From Batillaria attramentaria (taxonomy: Eukaryota > Mollusca > Gastropoda > Batillariidae), in assembly GCA_018292915.2 (NCBI GenBank), contig JACVVK020000147.1, positions 917,001 to 981,000 on the forward strand: a stretch of DNA of 64,000 nt, read 5' to 3'. This document shows, piece after piece, positions 30,629-42,203 of the stretch. The notes under the pieces are model-generated. The model was not told the origin of the DNA. It searched no databases and worked only from the letters and a program-made list of their open reading frames with translations. How positions within the stretch are numbered: position 1 is the first letter of the stretch; every line of letters starts with the position of its first letter. A program made the translations under genes and the position numbers.

Positions 30629-32312
30629 GATCCGGCTCCAGCGTCAGTCTGCGTACAACAACAACATACAGCATCCTCCCGTGTCCACTGTGTCACCAGG
30701 TGATGGCCAGGTGACGAAACAGGAGTTCATCACAGCATGGGAAGCGGCCACCGCGGGAGGACATCACCCTGAGGAGAACCGTCACGCGGCCCAGCTGCTT
30801 TTCCAGCAGGTGGACGACGGGACTGGAAGTCTACAGGTGTCAGACCTCGGCAAACTCTTCGCTGTCTTTGATGGCTCTGACGGTAATGAAACCATTAACC
30901 GTGTTCAGATCTTATGTTCAAAATAATGTGCTCTTCAAGTCAAGTTTACTGAATGGCCAAAGGTCTACATCAAGGGGCTGAGAAGAACCTGCAAAATAAA
31001 GTTGAAAACGATCATGACACGAACACTCAATCACAAATACAGTGCCAAGTTAAACTAACTAAATGGAATTTCCCTCATACGGAGGGCATGAAGTACAAAT
31101 AGAGCCAGATTTCTCAACGTCGTAGAATTCCTGCTAGACATTAATAGTGTTACTTTAAATGCTGTAGGGTTGTTCAATACAAAAAAAAAAAAACAAAAAA
31201 AAAAAACAACCACAGCTGACCCGAAAACATAATTTATCGGATTGATCGGCATGATTTTCGCTGACAGATGAGATACAAATTTCTGCGATGGGAAATAACA
31301 TAGTCCAGAGAAATTCACAAAAATAAACAAACAAATGCAGAGGTCAAAGGAAACCGACCATTCGCAACGGTCAGCCCATCATAATGTGCTCTTGTGAACT
31401 ACTCATTTTTTTCTGGATTGTAAAATCACATTTGTACCTAAGCTCTGAACATAAACTACTCATGTTCCTGGTTTGAAGAATACCGTGGTTGTCTGCCTGA
31501 TGATAGCTACATGTTTTGGCACCCCTATAATTTTTCATGCTAGAGCTGCAGGCCCAGTTACTATGGTTACCTCCGTATAAGTGAAGAACCAGAACATTAA
31601 AAGGGTTACACAATGATTTTCGTCTTTTCAATGGTTAAAAGTGTTTAAGTTGGTAAGTCATAGTGCGAAGAGTTTCATAATATTCTCCGACTTTTAAAAA
31701 ATTTACTTTAAAGGATGCAACCAAATTTCCCATATACTGAGGTAATGAATATTCTTGAAATTGTGAAATGACTGAAATGAAAATGATGTTTTTCAGCTGA
31801 CGGAAGCATTTCAAAGGATGAATTTCTGCACGAATGGCTGAGGGTTCGTACTGAATTCTATTTCACTTCTGTTCGTGCGTTTCTACATACTAACATGGTG
31901 CTTGAACGCGGTGATAGCAAAAATAATAGTATTTATGCACATGTCTTCGGCGATGGTTATCAGCGACACCATCTGAAGCAGTACGAAGAACAACTCATGG
32001 TTGCTCCGCTAAAAAAGATTTTCTCGGTTGTCTCCCCTGGTCAGGGAATCTCCGGAAAGTGGAATAGTTTGTGTGACTGTAAAGTTGTTCTTCTTGTTGA
32101 GATTTTTTTCGCTTCGTAAATGAATAACTCCTGCTTGGCCGCAGTGTGTCGTTACTGTTTCGTGATACATTTGCTACAGTTTTGATCTATTTGATGTTGT
32201 TGGCTCACGTAAACGCTGACTATGAAATCATTGCTAAGTTTTTTTGTTTTGTTTTTTAAACCAGATCCACCCTGCCCATGGCACACACGCCCACTCAAGC
32301 CCTAAACCCTAG
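28905..32312 (+). CDS. Secreted four-EF-hand protein B
   Basis: Five exons, 28905-28951, 30114-30235, 30700-30882, 31797-31843 and 32265-32312, join in phase to 148 codons and a TAG stop. The N-terminus [15 protein letters not shown] is a signal peptide. Canonical calcium loops are D34-E45 ([12 protein letters not shown]) and D54-E65 ([12 protein letters not shown]). The third hand is degenerate, as in paralogue A. The fourth ([15 protein letters not shown]) has one extra residue relative to A and puts Gly at loop position 1, so it may bind weakly. Exon lengths and intron phases match paralogue A almost exactly (47, 122 vs 125, 183 vs 180, 47, 48 vs 45), which shows a tandem gene duplication. 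The exon 2 acceptor (gttgaag|A) has a poor pyrimidine tract and is the least certain junction. Introns contain foldback MITEs and a long CA array. Confidence 0.86.
29298..29890 (+). mobile_element. Foldback MITE, fuller copy
   Basis: Long inverted arms (about 29298-29575 and 29690-29890) share blocks such as gacaaggaaagtggaca, cacagtgtgcacagaagcgg and agattattgcctgcatgag. The centre forms an additional hairpin, tttttcgtggca with tgccacgaaaaa. It lies in intron 1 of EF-hand gene B. A truncated copy is at 20400-20772. Confidence 0.8.
29937..30030 (+). mobile_element. Foldback MITE, central fragment
   Basis: Only the centre of the foldback family is present (cgtggcaactttgtgctctg, then tgcttgttgcggcaagggag), about 50 bp after the fuller copy. 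Confidence 0.65.
30475..30627. repeat. CA/CT/CA compound microsatellite
   Basis: CA (about 30475-30530), a short CT run, then CA (about 30548-30627), in intron 2 of EF-hand gene B. Confidence 0.95.
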
Positions 32313-32455
32313 ACGGACTAGCATTGTCGCAGAGCGCTTTGGCTAAATCCTTTGGCGTGAATAGTGTCGGTTTATACGTGCATTTTCAGTCGATGTAAAC
32401 TGAATAGACAGTTAAACTGATACAGATGTAAAGGGCTGTTTCGTGTCTTGACTGA

Positions 32456-32458
<3 letters not shown>

Positions 32459-32536
<78 letters not shown>
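32459..32536. repeat. GT microsatellite
   Basis: About 39 uninterrupted GT units. Confidence 0.95.
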
Positions 32537-32539
<3 letters not shown>

Positions 32540-35101
32540 GATCAGTTAGGTTTGGTTTCTGTTAGCATTTGTAAAATAGCATTTTTAGTCACCGCCATTC
32601 GAGTCAACAGCATGTCGTGCGTTCACCCGAGCTGCTCACTGAATTTCTTTCAAACAAACCTACGTCAGTACCTCTCCATCGCCATAATCAAAACCCGTCG
32701 CAAGTTACCGTCTATACCTGCCGATTACTATCCATTGCCAGACGATCTTGATTGCGATCAAGTATGATTCGCGGCTGTCATTCGGCTTTAACTTGTGACT
32801 GGCGGGAGACAATCCTTGCCGACGCAGTCCGACAGGCTTTGCCAACATCGATCGAGACGCTTAGACTACATGTCTATCACCAGGGGATTCCCCTACACTC
32901 GAGGCTGTCGTTTTGGTGAGCAGTCACAACACCGGCCACAGAGAGCTGCGTTTTGACTGGTAAACATGCCGTAGATAATGGACACCATGTTGGAAGCGAT
33001 TCTCCGGTGAAATCCAGCTCCCAGCCGGGGGTTTGACAGGTTTGTACAAGTTGTATTCTTTGGAATCATAACGTTCTACACAGTCGTAAGTTTCACGTTG
33101 TGTTTACATCTACCGGCAGCAGAGACAAGCCGGACTGAACTTCTCATAGCTGTCAAAGGGGGTTTGTGCGAGGAAAAAGTTCATGTACGAAATGCCACTA
33201 AGACAACTTCGAGGTGATCATTGTGCTAATTGAAGCCCGATGAGGGCTAAATTCGTCACCGACGTGCGAAGACCCGAAGTTTCTAACGCTGGTGATCATG
33301 GACTTGGGATCATCGTGGAATGATCACAAGTACTAGTAATTTTAAACGCGCTGACCAGCGAGAGCCGGCGTCAAACTCACACGTGACTGCGTTACAATGA
33401 GCTATATGTCTTGCTGACTTTTGCAAAGCCATCGTAATTTACGCTAAAATCAGAAAATGCACACAAGCTTGCAAGCTACAACACAATCAAACTACAAACA
33501 CACTGCACAGCTGTGTCAGCTTTATCACAGTTACGACGCTTGCGTTCACTATAGCTTACCTTCAAGCACTGAACAAGCGACATTGCTATGACAACTAGCG
33601 GATGATGACTCTGTGCCTCACGAGACTGGCGTATCATAGTAATGTTTCAAGTTCAAACCCAGGTTCTGTAAGACGGTACTTAAATCTATGCAGGCCGGCT
33701 ACATGTACCTGTGATAGATTCGACTATGCACAGCCTAAAGGGTTTTTTTTCTTTCTTTCTTTCTTTTTCGGGTGTATTTTGGTGTTTTGTTTTTCCCTTT
33801 TTTTAAAACGCAGTGTCAGTTTAAAGTGTTTTGTGGATGCAGTAAACCTCTGTAGCATATGTCTGTCAGCCCTATGTTCTCGTAAGTCTACGTTCCCCAA
33901 GATCTATGTTCACCAAAATTTAAGTCTGTCCTCGCGCCTATGTTCCCGGCTCGATGTTCCTTCTATGCGTCATCACGTGCCTCAGGGTTAGGTTGGCGTT
34001 AGGGCTGCTGCAGGAACATAGACCCGACCTGGAGGGAACATAGACATGCTCCCATCAATAATTTGAATACCAGGCTGAAAATAAACAAATAAACTGCCGA
34101 GTGTGGCTGAACTGAGATTCTCGAGTGGGATTACATCTTCCGCATTCTTTTTCTTGATTTTGCTGTTGCTGGTAACTGAACTCAGTGTTTGTTTTGTATT
34201 TAAACAAATACACTGAGTGCACAAAGTTGTGTGATGTTTCATTTCGGGGGAAAAAACAGCTGAATCAAACAGTTTTGTGCGTTTATTCATACGTATCAGT
34301 ACGAGCAACGAGGGGTTTAGACAAGTCAGTGAAGTGTTCATGACGGGAAATCCCGATACCGAATTATGAATCGACTTGTTATTGCACAACCACACGTAAG
34401 CGACTCAAAAGACCTTGAACTTTAAAAGAAGCAACATGTACCTTACAGGTGATCGTGATTCAACGCTCCTACCGAAAGTTTTCCATTTACTGAGCTTTCT
34501 TTTACGAACGAATCATGTTGTTGCTGCTGTTGTCGAATCTGCTGTCATGACAACAATAGCAACGGAAATGCTACAGCTACTCCAGTCATGTCTGAAAATT
34601 GCTGAAATAGAACGATAACTTCGATGAAATTCCAGCGCATTTGCAGAGGCCCGCGCAGCACGCACATTCACCTTGAACAACGGAAGCTTGTGAATACGCA
34701 CATAACGCATGGGGGGGGGGGGAACAAACCAAAACAAAACAATAACAATAACAACAATGATATTTTCTATGCTTTTTTTGTAATTTATCATCCCCTTCGG
34801 GAAACTCTGGCTGCTTTCTCCGGGGGAAGCGCGTCGCCGCGGTGCAGCGCCACCAACCAATAAATATCCTCTTTTTTTTTCAATTTTGCCGGGGGAGAGG
34901 GGGGGGGAGCCAGACAACCCGAAGAGAAACCCCCGATGAGCAGCCCGGTAGCCAGCAAAAACCGGTATCACATAGTATTATCACAAGCCCGACCTGGGTT
35001 CATCACCGTGACAGCGGTGACGGCCGTTCAGTAGCGCAGCGGCTAAGTTCGACGCGCTACCTATTAGACCACAGCTCACCCCTTACGGGTTACAGATATA
35101 G

Positions 35102-35263
35102 AGCTTACATGATTAGTTCGAGTGGTTTACGGCGAAAGACTAACCCTCGATGGTTCGATTGTTTGAGTAGCTACCGAGCCTCCGGCGAGGTATCTACTCA
35201 AACAATCGAACCATCGAGGGGTTAGTCTTTCGCCGTAAACCACTCGAACTAATCATGTAAGCT
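35102..35263. repeat. Long inverted repeat, about 73-bp arms
   Basis: The arm starting agcttacatgattagttcga is repeated inverted with one indel and one mismatch, leaving a loop of about 15 bp around gagcctccggcg. The arms are too similar and the loop too short for a typical MITE. It could be a foldback element end or a recent palindromic duplication. Confidence 0.85.
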
Positions 35264-36662
35264 GTTTATACCACGAGCATTTTCTTTTCTTTTCAAAAAT
35301 CCAATCTATTGATCCAAGCGCTCATTTTTGACAGACCTTTTTACATAGACCATTTCCGCCGACACCGAGAAAAAGAAGTAGTCCCGTTCAAAACCACTAT
35401 GTGCTGTCTTGTTTTACGAGTTTGACGAACAACATTAAATGTGAAGATGACCGGCACTGTTGCAACAGCCTCTGTAGCGAAAGTGGGCAAAAACTGTACG
35501 CGCGGGCAGATTCAAACACATTCGACATGTATTGCGGCGAAGTGTCGCCAAGTTTCGTTTGGTAAACGACTAAACGTCGTGAAGGCCATATCTTCCTATT
35601 TTCTTCACTGTAGGCAGGAAAAACAGTAGTTCGTCTGTTCGTGTGTTGCCTCGTAAAATTGTGTTGTGCTTTACGTCTGCTATGTTCACGGTCTCGTCTG
35701 CCCTTCTCGTCTCATTGGCGGCGTTTTGTGGCGATGTTGATGGCTGTATGTCTTGTTTACACGTTTCCAGGTAGAGTTTGGTGTATTGTTTTGCTGTTCC
35801 TTACGTTGTCTTTCCAAATTAATGCAGTCAACGTCACCTCATTTTTCATCCATCTTCAGCGTTTTTAGCAGGTCAGAAATCTCCATTTCAAGGCCACTGA
35901 CCGATGACGTAACTGGAGTGTGTTTTTGTGAACTCATAAACCACTGAGTGGTATATGGAAAGCCGTAACTCACACTTTCGCTCTCTGTTTCCTTACTATT
36001 TTCGACGTAAAGCACTCATAGTTAACCCACTGAAAGTTTGCACTGGCGAGTGGTGTAAATGGAAATATTCCGCTGACATCTTACAGATGCTTTTAAAAAT
36101 TACTTTCCCCCATGGAATGCTAGAATCTTCCGAGCAATTCGTCTCCTTTGCTTTAAGTAGTTGTTATTACTTTCGTCAGTACCGATTGACTGAGTGACTG
36201 TGATAGCGCTTGTATAATTAACTGGTGTGGTTTGCAGTTGCAGACTAACTGAAGAAAGGATTCAGTATATCATCGGGGCCCGGCTGTAACAACACTACCA
36301 GGAGTGAAACAGGCACCACATATACGTCATCAGTATCTTGACCTCAGTGTGATTTGAACAATGTGACGATAGGATGAGACTCAAGATTGGCCGGGGAAAG
36401 ACAGTGTACCACAACATCTTTTGAACATTCTCACTTTGTCTGTAAACTTTGTGTTGAGTTCTTCTTTTTTTTTTTACCAGGCCATACTATTTACTTTTAT
36501 AGCTTATGTTTATCACTGTCTCTTTTCCTGTCACGGAAAGATGCTACTTCTAGTGCAAAAACCACTTGCACAGCGCAGTGAAGGGACAAGTCATGTACAT
36601 ATTATTTTCATTCTCAATCAAAACCTGACATTTGAATAGCAGATCAAGCACACTCTTTCCAA

Positions 36663-38894
36663 ATGGGTAAGAAAATTGATTTGTTTGTGTTTGTTTGTTT
36701 GCTCGCTGGTTACTTGCACATGCTCCACAAGGGAACTGAGTGGGCTAGTGATGACCTGAATATTGTGAGTATTCAATTTAAAACCGCTGTCCTTGCTCTG
36801 GGATTTATATGGCAGCATGTGTTAAATCATCTCTACCGGTATGCGTGCAAAATTGTTCGGGCTGTTCGGAATTATGGCCTGTGTCGTGTCTTCATTTTAA
36901 CCGTGACGCTGGCAGCCATATCCTTGTTCTTCGTAGCGTCTGGACATACGCTTATCGTGAAGTCTTGGGCGGTTTTGAGCGATGAGGTTATACACAGGGT
37001 TGAAGATAACATAATCTCAATCGAAGAGGACCGGGAGTATTATCAAAACGTGATTGTACACCCTGCTACACAAGGAAAGAAAGAGCCACTACTTCTTTAC
37101 CAGCTGTATCGTTACCCCATGGAGGACGTCAGAATGAAATGTTCTTTTCGGATGATATGGTTCTCAAACGGCTCTCCCTATTCGGACCAAGTAGTATGGC
37201 GACGTAATGGGGTTCCCTTGGAGTTTACAGACAGGCATGATCATGTCTTAAGGTTTCGGGAGATACCAGAAAATGAATCTTTCCGCAGTTCATTTTTCAG
37301 AGAATACGGGATCAGTGAATATGATATCAACGCAACGCTGAAAATCAGTCTTCTGCAGGAATCAGAGTTCGGGAGCTATACCTGTCACATCGCAAAATCT
37401 GTGAAACAAAGCCTGCTTGATTTCGTTTCCAGCTACAAACGTTTCAAAAGCAAGTTTGGCAACAAGACAGGGGATGACGGAAAGAAGTCTGAGAGAAAAC
37501 AAGCAAAGAAGCCTCCGCCTGTTCAGCAGTGCGCAAACTCCCTGGAGCCAAAGTATCTATTTCAAGACATGTTCACCTGGGTTGGTGAATTCAGACTGAT
37601 CAAACTAGCACCGAGACAAGAAATCATTAGGGCACCTCCTGGTTCCATTCTGTCATTCACTACAAGTCACTGGCATCTCTCCAGACCGGACGAAATAGAA
37701 GTAGATTATTCGGTCAACAGTGAACCCTACACACAACTCTGCCCAGGTGTTTTCCACGGATGTTCTAGGCTGCTCCTGATTTACTGGTTCACTGGTCATG
37801 AAAGAGGAGCGCGTTTTGGCTTGCCACCTTTGATGTTGTATTCAATCTGGCAGCTTCCTGCAAACCGATTCATACTGGTTCATTGTTTGTGCGAAAATTC
37901 GTACGGATATCACAGCGTGAAGTATTTGCGGAGATATTTCAACCGCACATCGCAGCAGTATGAGCTGATAGAAATCACCCATCCACATGTGCTGGTGGTC
38001 ATTCCCAGAGAACAAAGCATCCTAAACTTTTCCCTGAATCGGTCCGATCACAGTTCCGTTGCCCGAAAACAAATCATTACAAAACAAGCATGCAAATGTG
38101 ATGGTGGTTTGGAACTGGACAACATTCTCTCAGATCTTACCACTGATTTTGTGAATTTTTTCTTTTGGGCAGAAACACTGGTTCTCGTTGTCGCGAACGC
38201 TTTGGTATTTTTTATTTTGTGGGTGTCTAAGAAATACCTTGAACGTCTTGGTGTGAAGGTCAGGTACATAATTTTGAATGGCGCCATGGGGTATTTCGCC
38301 ACTGCAGTAGAATCCACGCGAAAAGCCATTGACAATAGTGGCCAAAATTCTGACAACAATTTTGAAATTTTTATGTCATATTCAGACTCCGAGACAGACG
38401 TCAAGTTTGTGATGGAAGGCGTACTACCATTCATAGAACAACAAGGATACAAAGTGTGTGTCAAGGACCGCGACCTTCCACCAAACATGCAAGAGCTCCC
38501 GGCACTTACACAAGCCATTACAAAAAGCAAAAGGTTCATTTTGATCCTTTCCAACGACTACCTCCAAGACAGATTTCGCCGAGACTTCGAGGCTGCCATT
38601 ATCACCGAATCTCTGTGCGACAGACACGATGAGCCCCATCAAATGCTCGTGATACGGATGGGACCTTGTGAAATCCCAGCATGGCTTAGCCATCTTCCTA
38701 TCCTTGACTGGACTACCAATCTCACGGCTGAGGACAATATGCTGAAACTGCTGCAGTGGCTGGCTCCACGAGAGCGCAGAGGCGCATGGGTGTCCATGTG
38801 GGACTTTTATATCACTTTGTCGCCATTGCTGCTGATTTGTTCATTACTTATGTTGGCGTCTGTCGCCCGTTATCTTTGCCTTTGTGGCATTTAA
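36663..38894 (+). CDS. Intronless Ig/TIR receptor-like membrane protein
   Basis: A single open frame of 743 codons runs from ATG (36663) to TAA. N-terminal hydrophobic segments at about 6-21 and 75-98 are followed by an Ig-like domain (C160, W179, YTCHI at 239-243). A second extracellular region (about 290-490) is rich in paired Cys and N-glycosylation sites. A membrane segment lies at about 498-520 and a TIR domain at about 566-705. The TIR domain shows box 1 (FEIFMSYSDSETD), box 2 (VCVKDRDLPPNM), SKRFILILSNDYL and RRDFEAAI; the Glu in the last motif is at the position used catalytically in NADase TIR domains and also common in receptors. A further hydrophobic segment follows the TIR domain (about 714-737), which is unusual. 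The architecture resembles IL-1R/Toll-type innate receptors that signal through TIR adaptors. Orthology is not claimed. Lack of introns suggests an origin by retroposition or lineage-specific expansion. Confidence 0.88.
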   Translation: MGKKIDLFVFVCLLAGYLHMLHKGTEWASDDLNIVSIQFKTAVLALGFIWQHVLNHLYRYACKIVRAVRNYGLCRVFILTVTLAAISLFFVASGHTLIVKSWAVLSDEVIHRVEDNIISIEEDREYYQNVIVHPATQGKKEPLLLYQLYRYPMEDVRMKCSFRMIWFSNGSPYSDQVVWRRNGVPLEFTDRHDHVLRFREIPENESFRSSFFREYGISEYDINATLKISLLQESEFGSYTCHIAKSVKQSLLDFVSSYKRFKSKFGNKTGDDGKKSERKQAKKPPPVQQCANSLEPKYLFQDMFTWVGEFRLIKLAPRQEIIRAPPGSILSFTTSHWHLSRPDEIEVDYSVNSEPYTQLCPGVFHGCSRLLLIYWFTGHERGARFGLPPLMLYSIWQLPANRFILVHCLCENSYGYHSVKYLRRYFNRTSQQYELIEITHPHVLVVIPREQSILNFSLNRSDHSSVARKQIITKQACKCDGGLELDNILSDLTTDFVNFFFWAETLVLVVANALVFFILWVSKKYLERLGVKVRYIILNGAMGYFATAVESTRKAIDNSGQNSDNNFEIFMSYSDSETDVKFVMEGVLPFIEQQGYKVCVKDRDLPPNMQELPALTQAITKSKRFILILSNDYLQDRFRRDFEAAIITESLCDRHDEPHQMLVIRMGPCEIPAWLSHLPILDWTTNLTAEDNMLKLLQWLAPRERRGAWVSMWDFYITLSPLLLICSLLMLASVARYLCLCGI

Positions 38895-39347
38895 CTCCCT
38901 AGTGCTCAGTCTTAACTTCTACTTTACTCTTTAGCTGCAGTTTCAAAGGAAGGTCTGAACATTTTCTGTCCTGCATAATTATGGCTACCCATGACTCCTT
39001 GTGAATATTGACAGAGTCTGATAACACTTCGTCCGGATTTCATATTCTTTATTTTTTTCCTGAGAAAAGAGTCGGTCAGATTCTAAACCCTGTCTACTGC
39101 AACCTGTCTTCAGTTTGGGCTGTTGAAAACAGTGGTTTGTTACCAACACTTCTGCAACACAATGCTCGTTTGCCCACCCACAGAAGAGCTCCGTCGACTT
39201 CAAAGCGAGTCACGATTTCCGCAAATCTGTGATGAGAAAACACGTAGAACTGAGAGAGAAATAAAAATGTAGTTCTCACTAGGAACAGTTGATAATATTG
39301 GCAACAGTACCAATGGCTCCCAGTGAGAACTACATTTTACTAGTAAT

Positions 39348-39388
<41 letters not shown>

Positions 39389-40120
39389 ATCACTGAAGTT
39401 CAGTTTCACATTTTCTATGTCGGCTTACTGACTCCTACATTACGTTTTTGCCTCCTCGTCCATGCATGGTCATAAGGTCTCAGTCACTTAAGTCCTCCAG
39501 TGATAAACTCTTCCGAGCATTCAAAGTTAATGCCAAATTTGCAAGTTTGCCAAATGGCATTTCGGTTCATGTATAAAGTCCGCCTTCATCTGAATTGTCA
39601 TGTCTAGAAATTGTTATGTAATTGTCATAGAATTGTGCGGATGTTATTGTTCATACCGTTTTATATGGGACCATTTTCAGAGTAATTTTTTATTATTATG
39701 TTGTATTCGTTATACTTTATTTTGTACAGATATCAACTTATAAACTTTTGTAAGGCTTTCAGATTAATATAATAACAAATCACATTTATACTGCGCGATT
39801 CTTGAAAAAAATACACCATTGCACATTCGCACATCACTAACACGCACATAGAGCACAGAAGCCACCACGGTATCAGTAGAAGGCAAGTTGAAACAGATAA
39901 GTTTTAAGCTCTGACTTGAAATATGACAGACTGAGTAGGTTGCTGTCTCACGCTGGCAGAGAGTTCCAGACTGTTGGGGTGGTAAAACGGAAGCAGCCTT
40001 CGCCCAAAGATTTCACTTTTCTCTCAGGAATTTTGAGAATCTTCTTACTGAATGAGCGGAGGGTACGCGACGGATTGTAGGTACAGAGTAAAACGGACAA
40101 ATATGGCGGAAAGGAACAGT
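38895..40120. other. 3' flank of TIR receptor gene
   Basis: A short inverted repeat (tgtagttctcact at about 39268 with agtgagaactaca at about 39321) and a GAT run (39349-39388) are present. AT-rich sequence follows with several AATAAA-like signals. No gene is supported. Confidence 0.5.
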
Positions 40121-40367
40121 GTTGTAATTTTGTAAACGATTGTACCGTGTTGTAATTTTGTAAACGATTGTACCGTGTTGTAATTTTGTAAACGATTGTA
40201 CCGTGTTGTAATTTTGTAAACGATTGTACCGTGTTGTAATTTTGTAAACGATTGTACCGTGTTGTAATTTTGTAAACGATTGTACCGTGTTGTAATTTTG
40301 TAAACGATTGTACCGTGTTGTAATTTTGTAAACGATTGTACCGTGTTGTAATTTTGTAAACGATTGT
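40121..40367. repeat. 28-bp minisatellite, array 1
   Basis: Eight complete, essentially identical 28-bp units (gttgtaattttgtaaacgat then tgtaccgt) and a partial ninth start every 28 bp from 40121. Because 28 is not a multiple of 3 and the unit has no minus-strand stop, long minus-strand frames with a 28-residue period arise. They are artefacts. Confidence 0.97.
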
Positions 40368-41534
40368 GTGGCAGGGAGTACAAACAAAGCGTGATTTACA
40401 GTTCAGTGCTACATTGTACTAGAATAAATTATGTGATTTACACTAATGCTACCTTATATTTGTTAGTATGTAGCTAGTATGGCCAGAGTATAGATTCTGG
40501 TCAGGAGTATGGTTCCATTGTGTTTTACCCTTTTCGACTGTTCTGCGCAGTGTAGTGTGCGAGTACAGTTCACCAAGGCGTGTGAGTTCTCACTTTTGTA
40601 TACTAGCTCATTCTACTTTTGGCCGTTGAAGAGACTAGCTGACTGTTTTCTTTCACTGAAGCGGAATTTGGTGTTTGACTGGGTTTTGACAGTGGCAATA
40701 TCCGTCTTTGTACTGAGTCACTGGTGAGTTTCATATATGTGTTTGATTGTTCGTACTTATGAATGAATGGATGAGAATGAATAAACAGTAGCCGAATGTT
40801 TGTACTGAGAAAGTGGTGTAAGTTTGTAAACGTGTGAGTAGTTTTAACCAGTTAGTTTCTATTTGGAAGCAGTTATATTTTGCCAGTATTCGGAATGAGT
40901 GATATTGGTGTTACATATTGTGTTAGTATTACGGTAACGGTCATGTGGATAAAGTTGAGGTTAGTTGCTGGTAACTTACTTAGTATTCTATGCAGTTAGT
41001 ATTTGAGATATAGTAATAGTATTGTGTTAATTCAGGATATCCACACGCTGATCAACGGGAGTGGAGCCGGTGGTTGTCTGTCAAACCCCTGTGTATTTCC
41101 CACAGGATAGGTGGTGTTTATGTTTATACTGTACATTGATGGTACATAGTGCATTATGTAGTTGTATATATCCTTGCATTGTGTTTGGTTGTTTACAAGT
41201 ATTAGCCATTTGCTATCCATTATAGTAGATGTATGTGTTGATATTGGCATTAGTTATTTCTGACTGATTAGGAATTTGGTCATGATGTTAAATTAGATGT
41301 GTTTAGTTCCAATTACTCATTTTGAACACTTACTTGGATGGTAACCCATCATATTGAATTTAGATGGACAGACATAGGCCACGGTTGTATTTATTGCCTA
41401 TGCGAGTGTGATGTTGTATGTTTTGTTTGTTTATGCTTACTGCTGAGTGCTGATTAAAAAGTCCCGAACCCGACCCGCCTTATCCGTATCTGATGAGTGA
41501 GAGACGAGAGAGAGGCCGGTTACAATTGTACCGT
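40368..41534. other. Spacer between the two 28-bp arrays
   Basis: About 1.17 kb without a recognisable gene. A short plus frame ending in a donor-like site (40509-40722) was considered but not supported. Confidence 0.4.
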
Positions 41535-41825
41535 GTGGTACTTTGGTAAACGATTGTACCGTGTGGTACTTTGGTAAACGATTGTACCGTGTCGTAATTT
41601 TGTAAACGATTGTACCGTGTGGTAATTTTGTAAACGATTGTACCGTGTGGTACTTTGGTAAACGATTGTACCGTGTGGTACTTTGGTAAACGATTGTACC
41701 GTGTGGTACTTTGGTAAACGATTGTACCGTGTGGTATTTTGGTAAACGATTGTACCGTGTGGTACTTTGGTAAACGATTGTACCGTGTGGTACTTTGGTA
41801 AACGATTGTACCGTGTTGTAATTTT
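41535..41825. repeat. 28-bp minisatellite, array 2
   Basis: Ten units and a partial one start every 28 bp from 41535. Most read gtggtactttggtaaacgat then tgtaccgt. Two (41591 and 41619) and the last partial unit carry the aattttg version typical of array 1. Confidence 0.96.
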
Positions 41826-42136
41826 CAACAGCGCTGAGGGATCTGATCACTTAACGTCATTGTTATTGTAGTTAACATTACTGTAACCGACTCACTTTTG
41901 TCCAGTGATACAATGATTACAACCCAGCTTCTATGCTTTGACGGTCCCTAATACCGCTTGATACCCAGCTTCCAAGATTGCATTACAATGTCGAACTGCA
42001 AGTATTTTTTTTTCAAATGTGACTTTTGCTGTGCTTTTTATACTTGTAAATGTGTCGTTAAACTTAAATAAAGTGTGAATAAAAATCCAGCCCGCTTTAA
42101 GCAGCTTCGGTTTTCTGTTGCTCTGTTTTCGCTGAG

Positions 42137-42137
<1 letters not shown>

Positions 42138-42203
<66 letters not shown>
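42138..42203. repeat. GATT tetranucleotide repeat
   Basis: About 16 uninterrupted gatt units. Confidence 0.95.

Larger units (their letters stand above)
32313..36662. other. Intergenic region between EF-hand gene B and the TIR receptor
   Basis: A GT microsatellite is at 32459-32536. A SINE-like minus-strand tRNA remnant lies near 35025-35085, and a long perfect-type hairpin at 35102-35263. Otherwise no gene or repeat is supported. Open frames here are short and lack motif or splice support. Confidence 0.5.

Noticed and set aside
40509..40727. Possible signal-peptide exon ending at a donor-like site
   Set aside because: No in-phase partner exon downstream and composition is not distinctive; lies between minisatellites.
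40013..41850. Long minus-strand frames encoding 28-residue repeats
   Set aside because: They follow from a 28-bp DNA repeat lacking stops; every frame repeats with the same period. No splice or start context.
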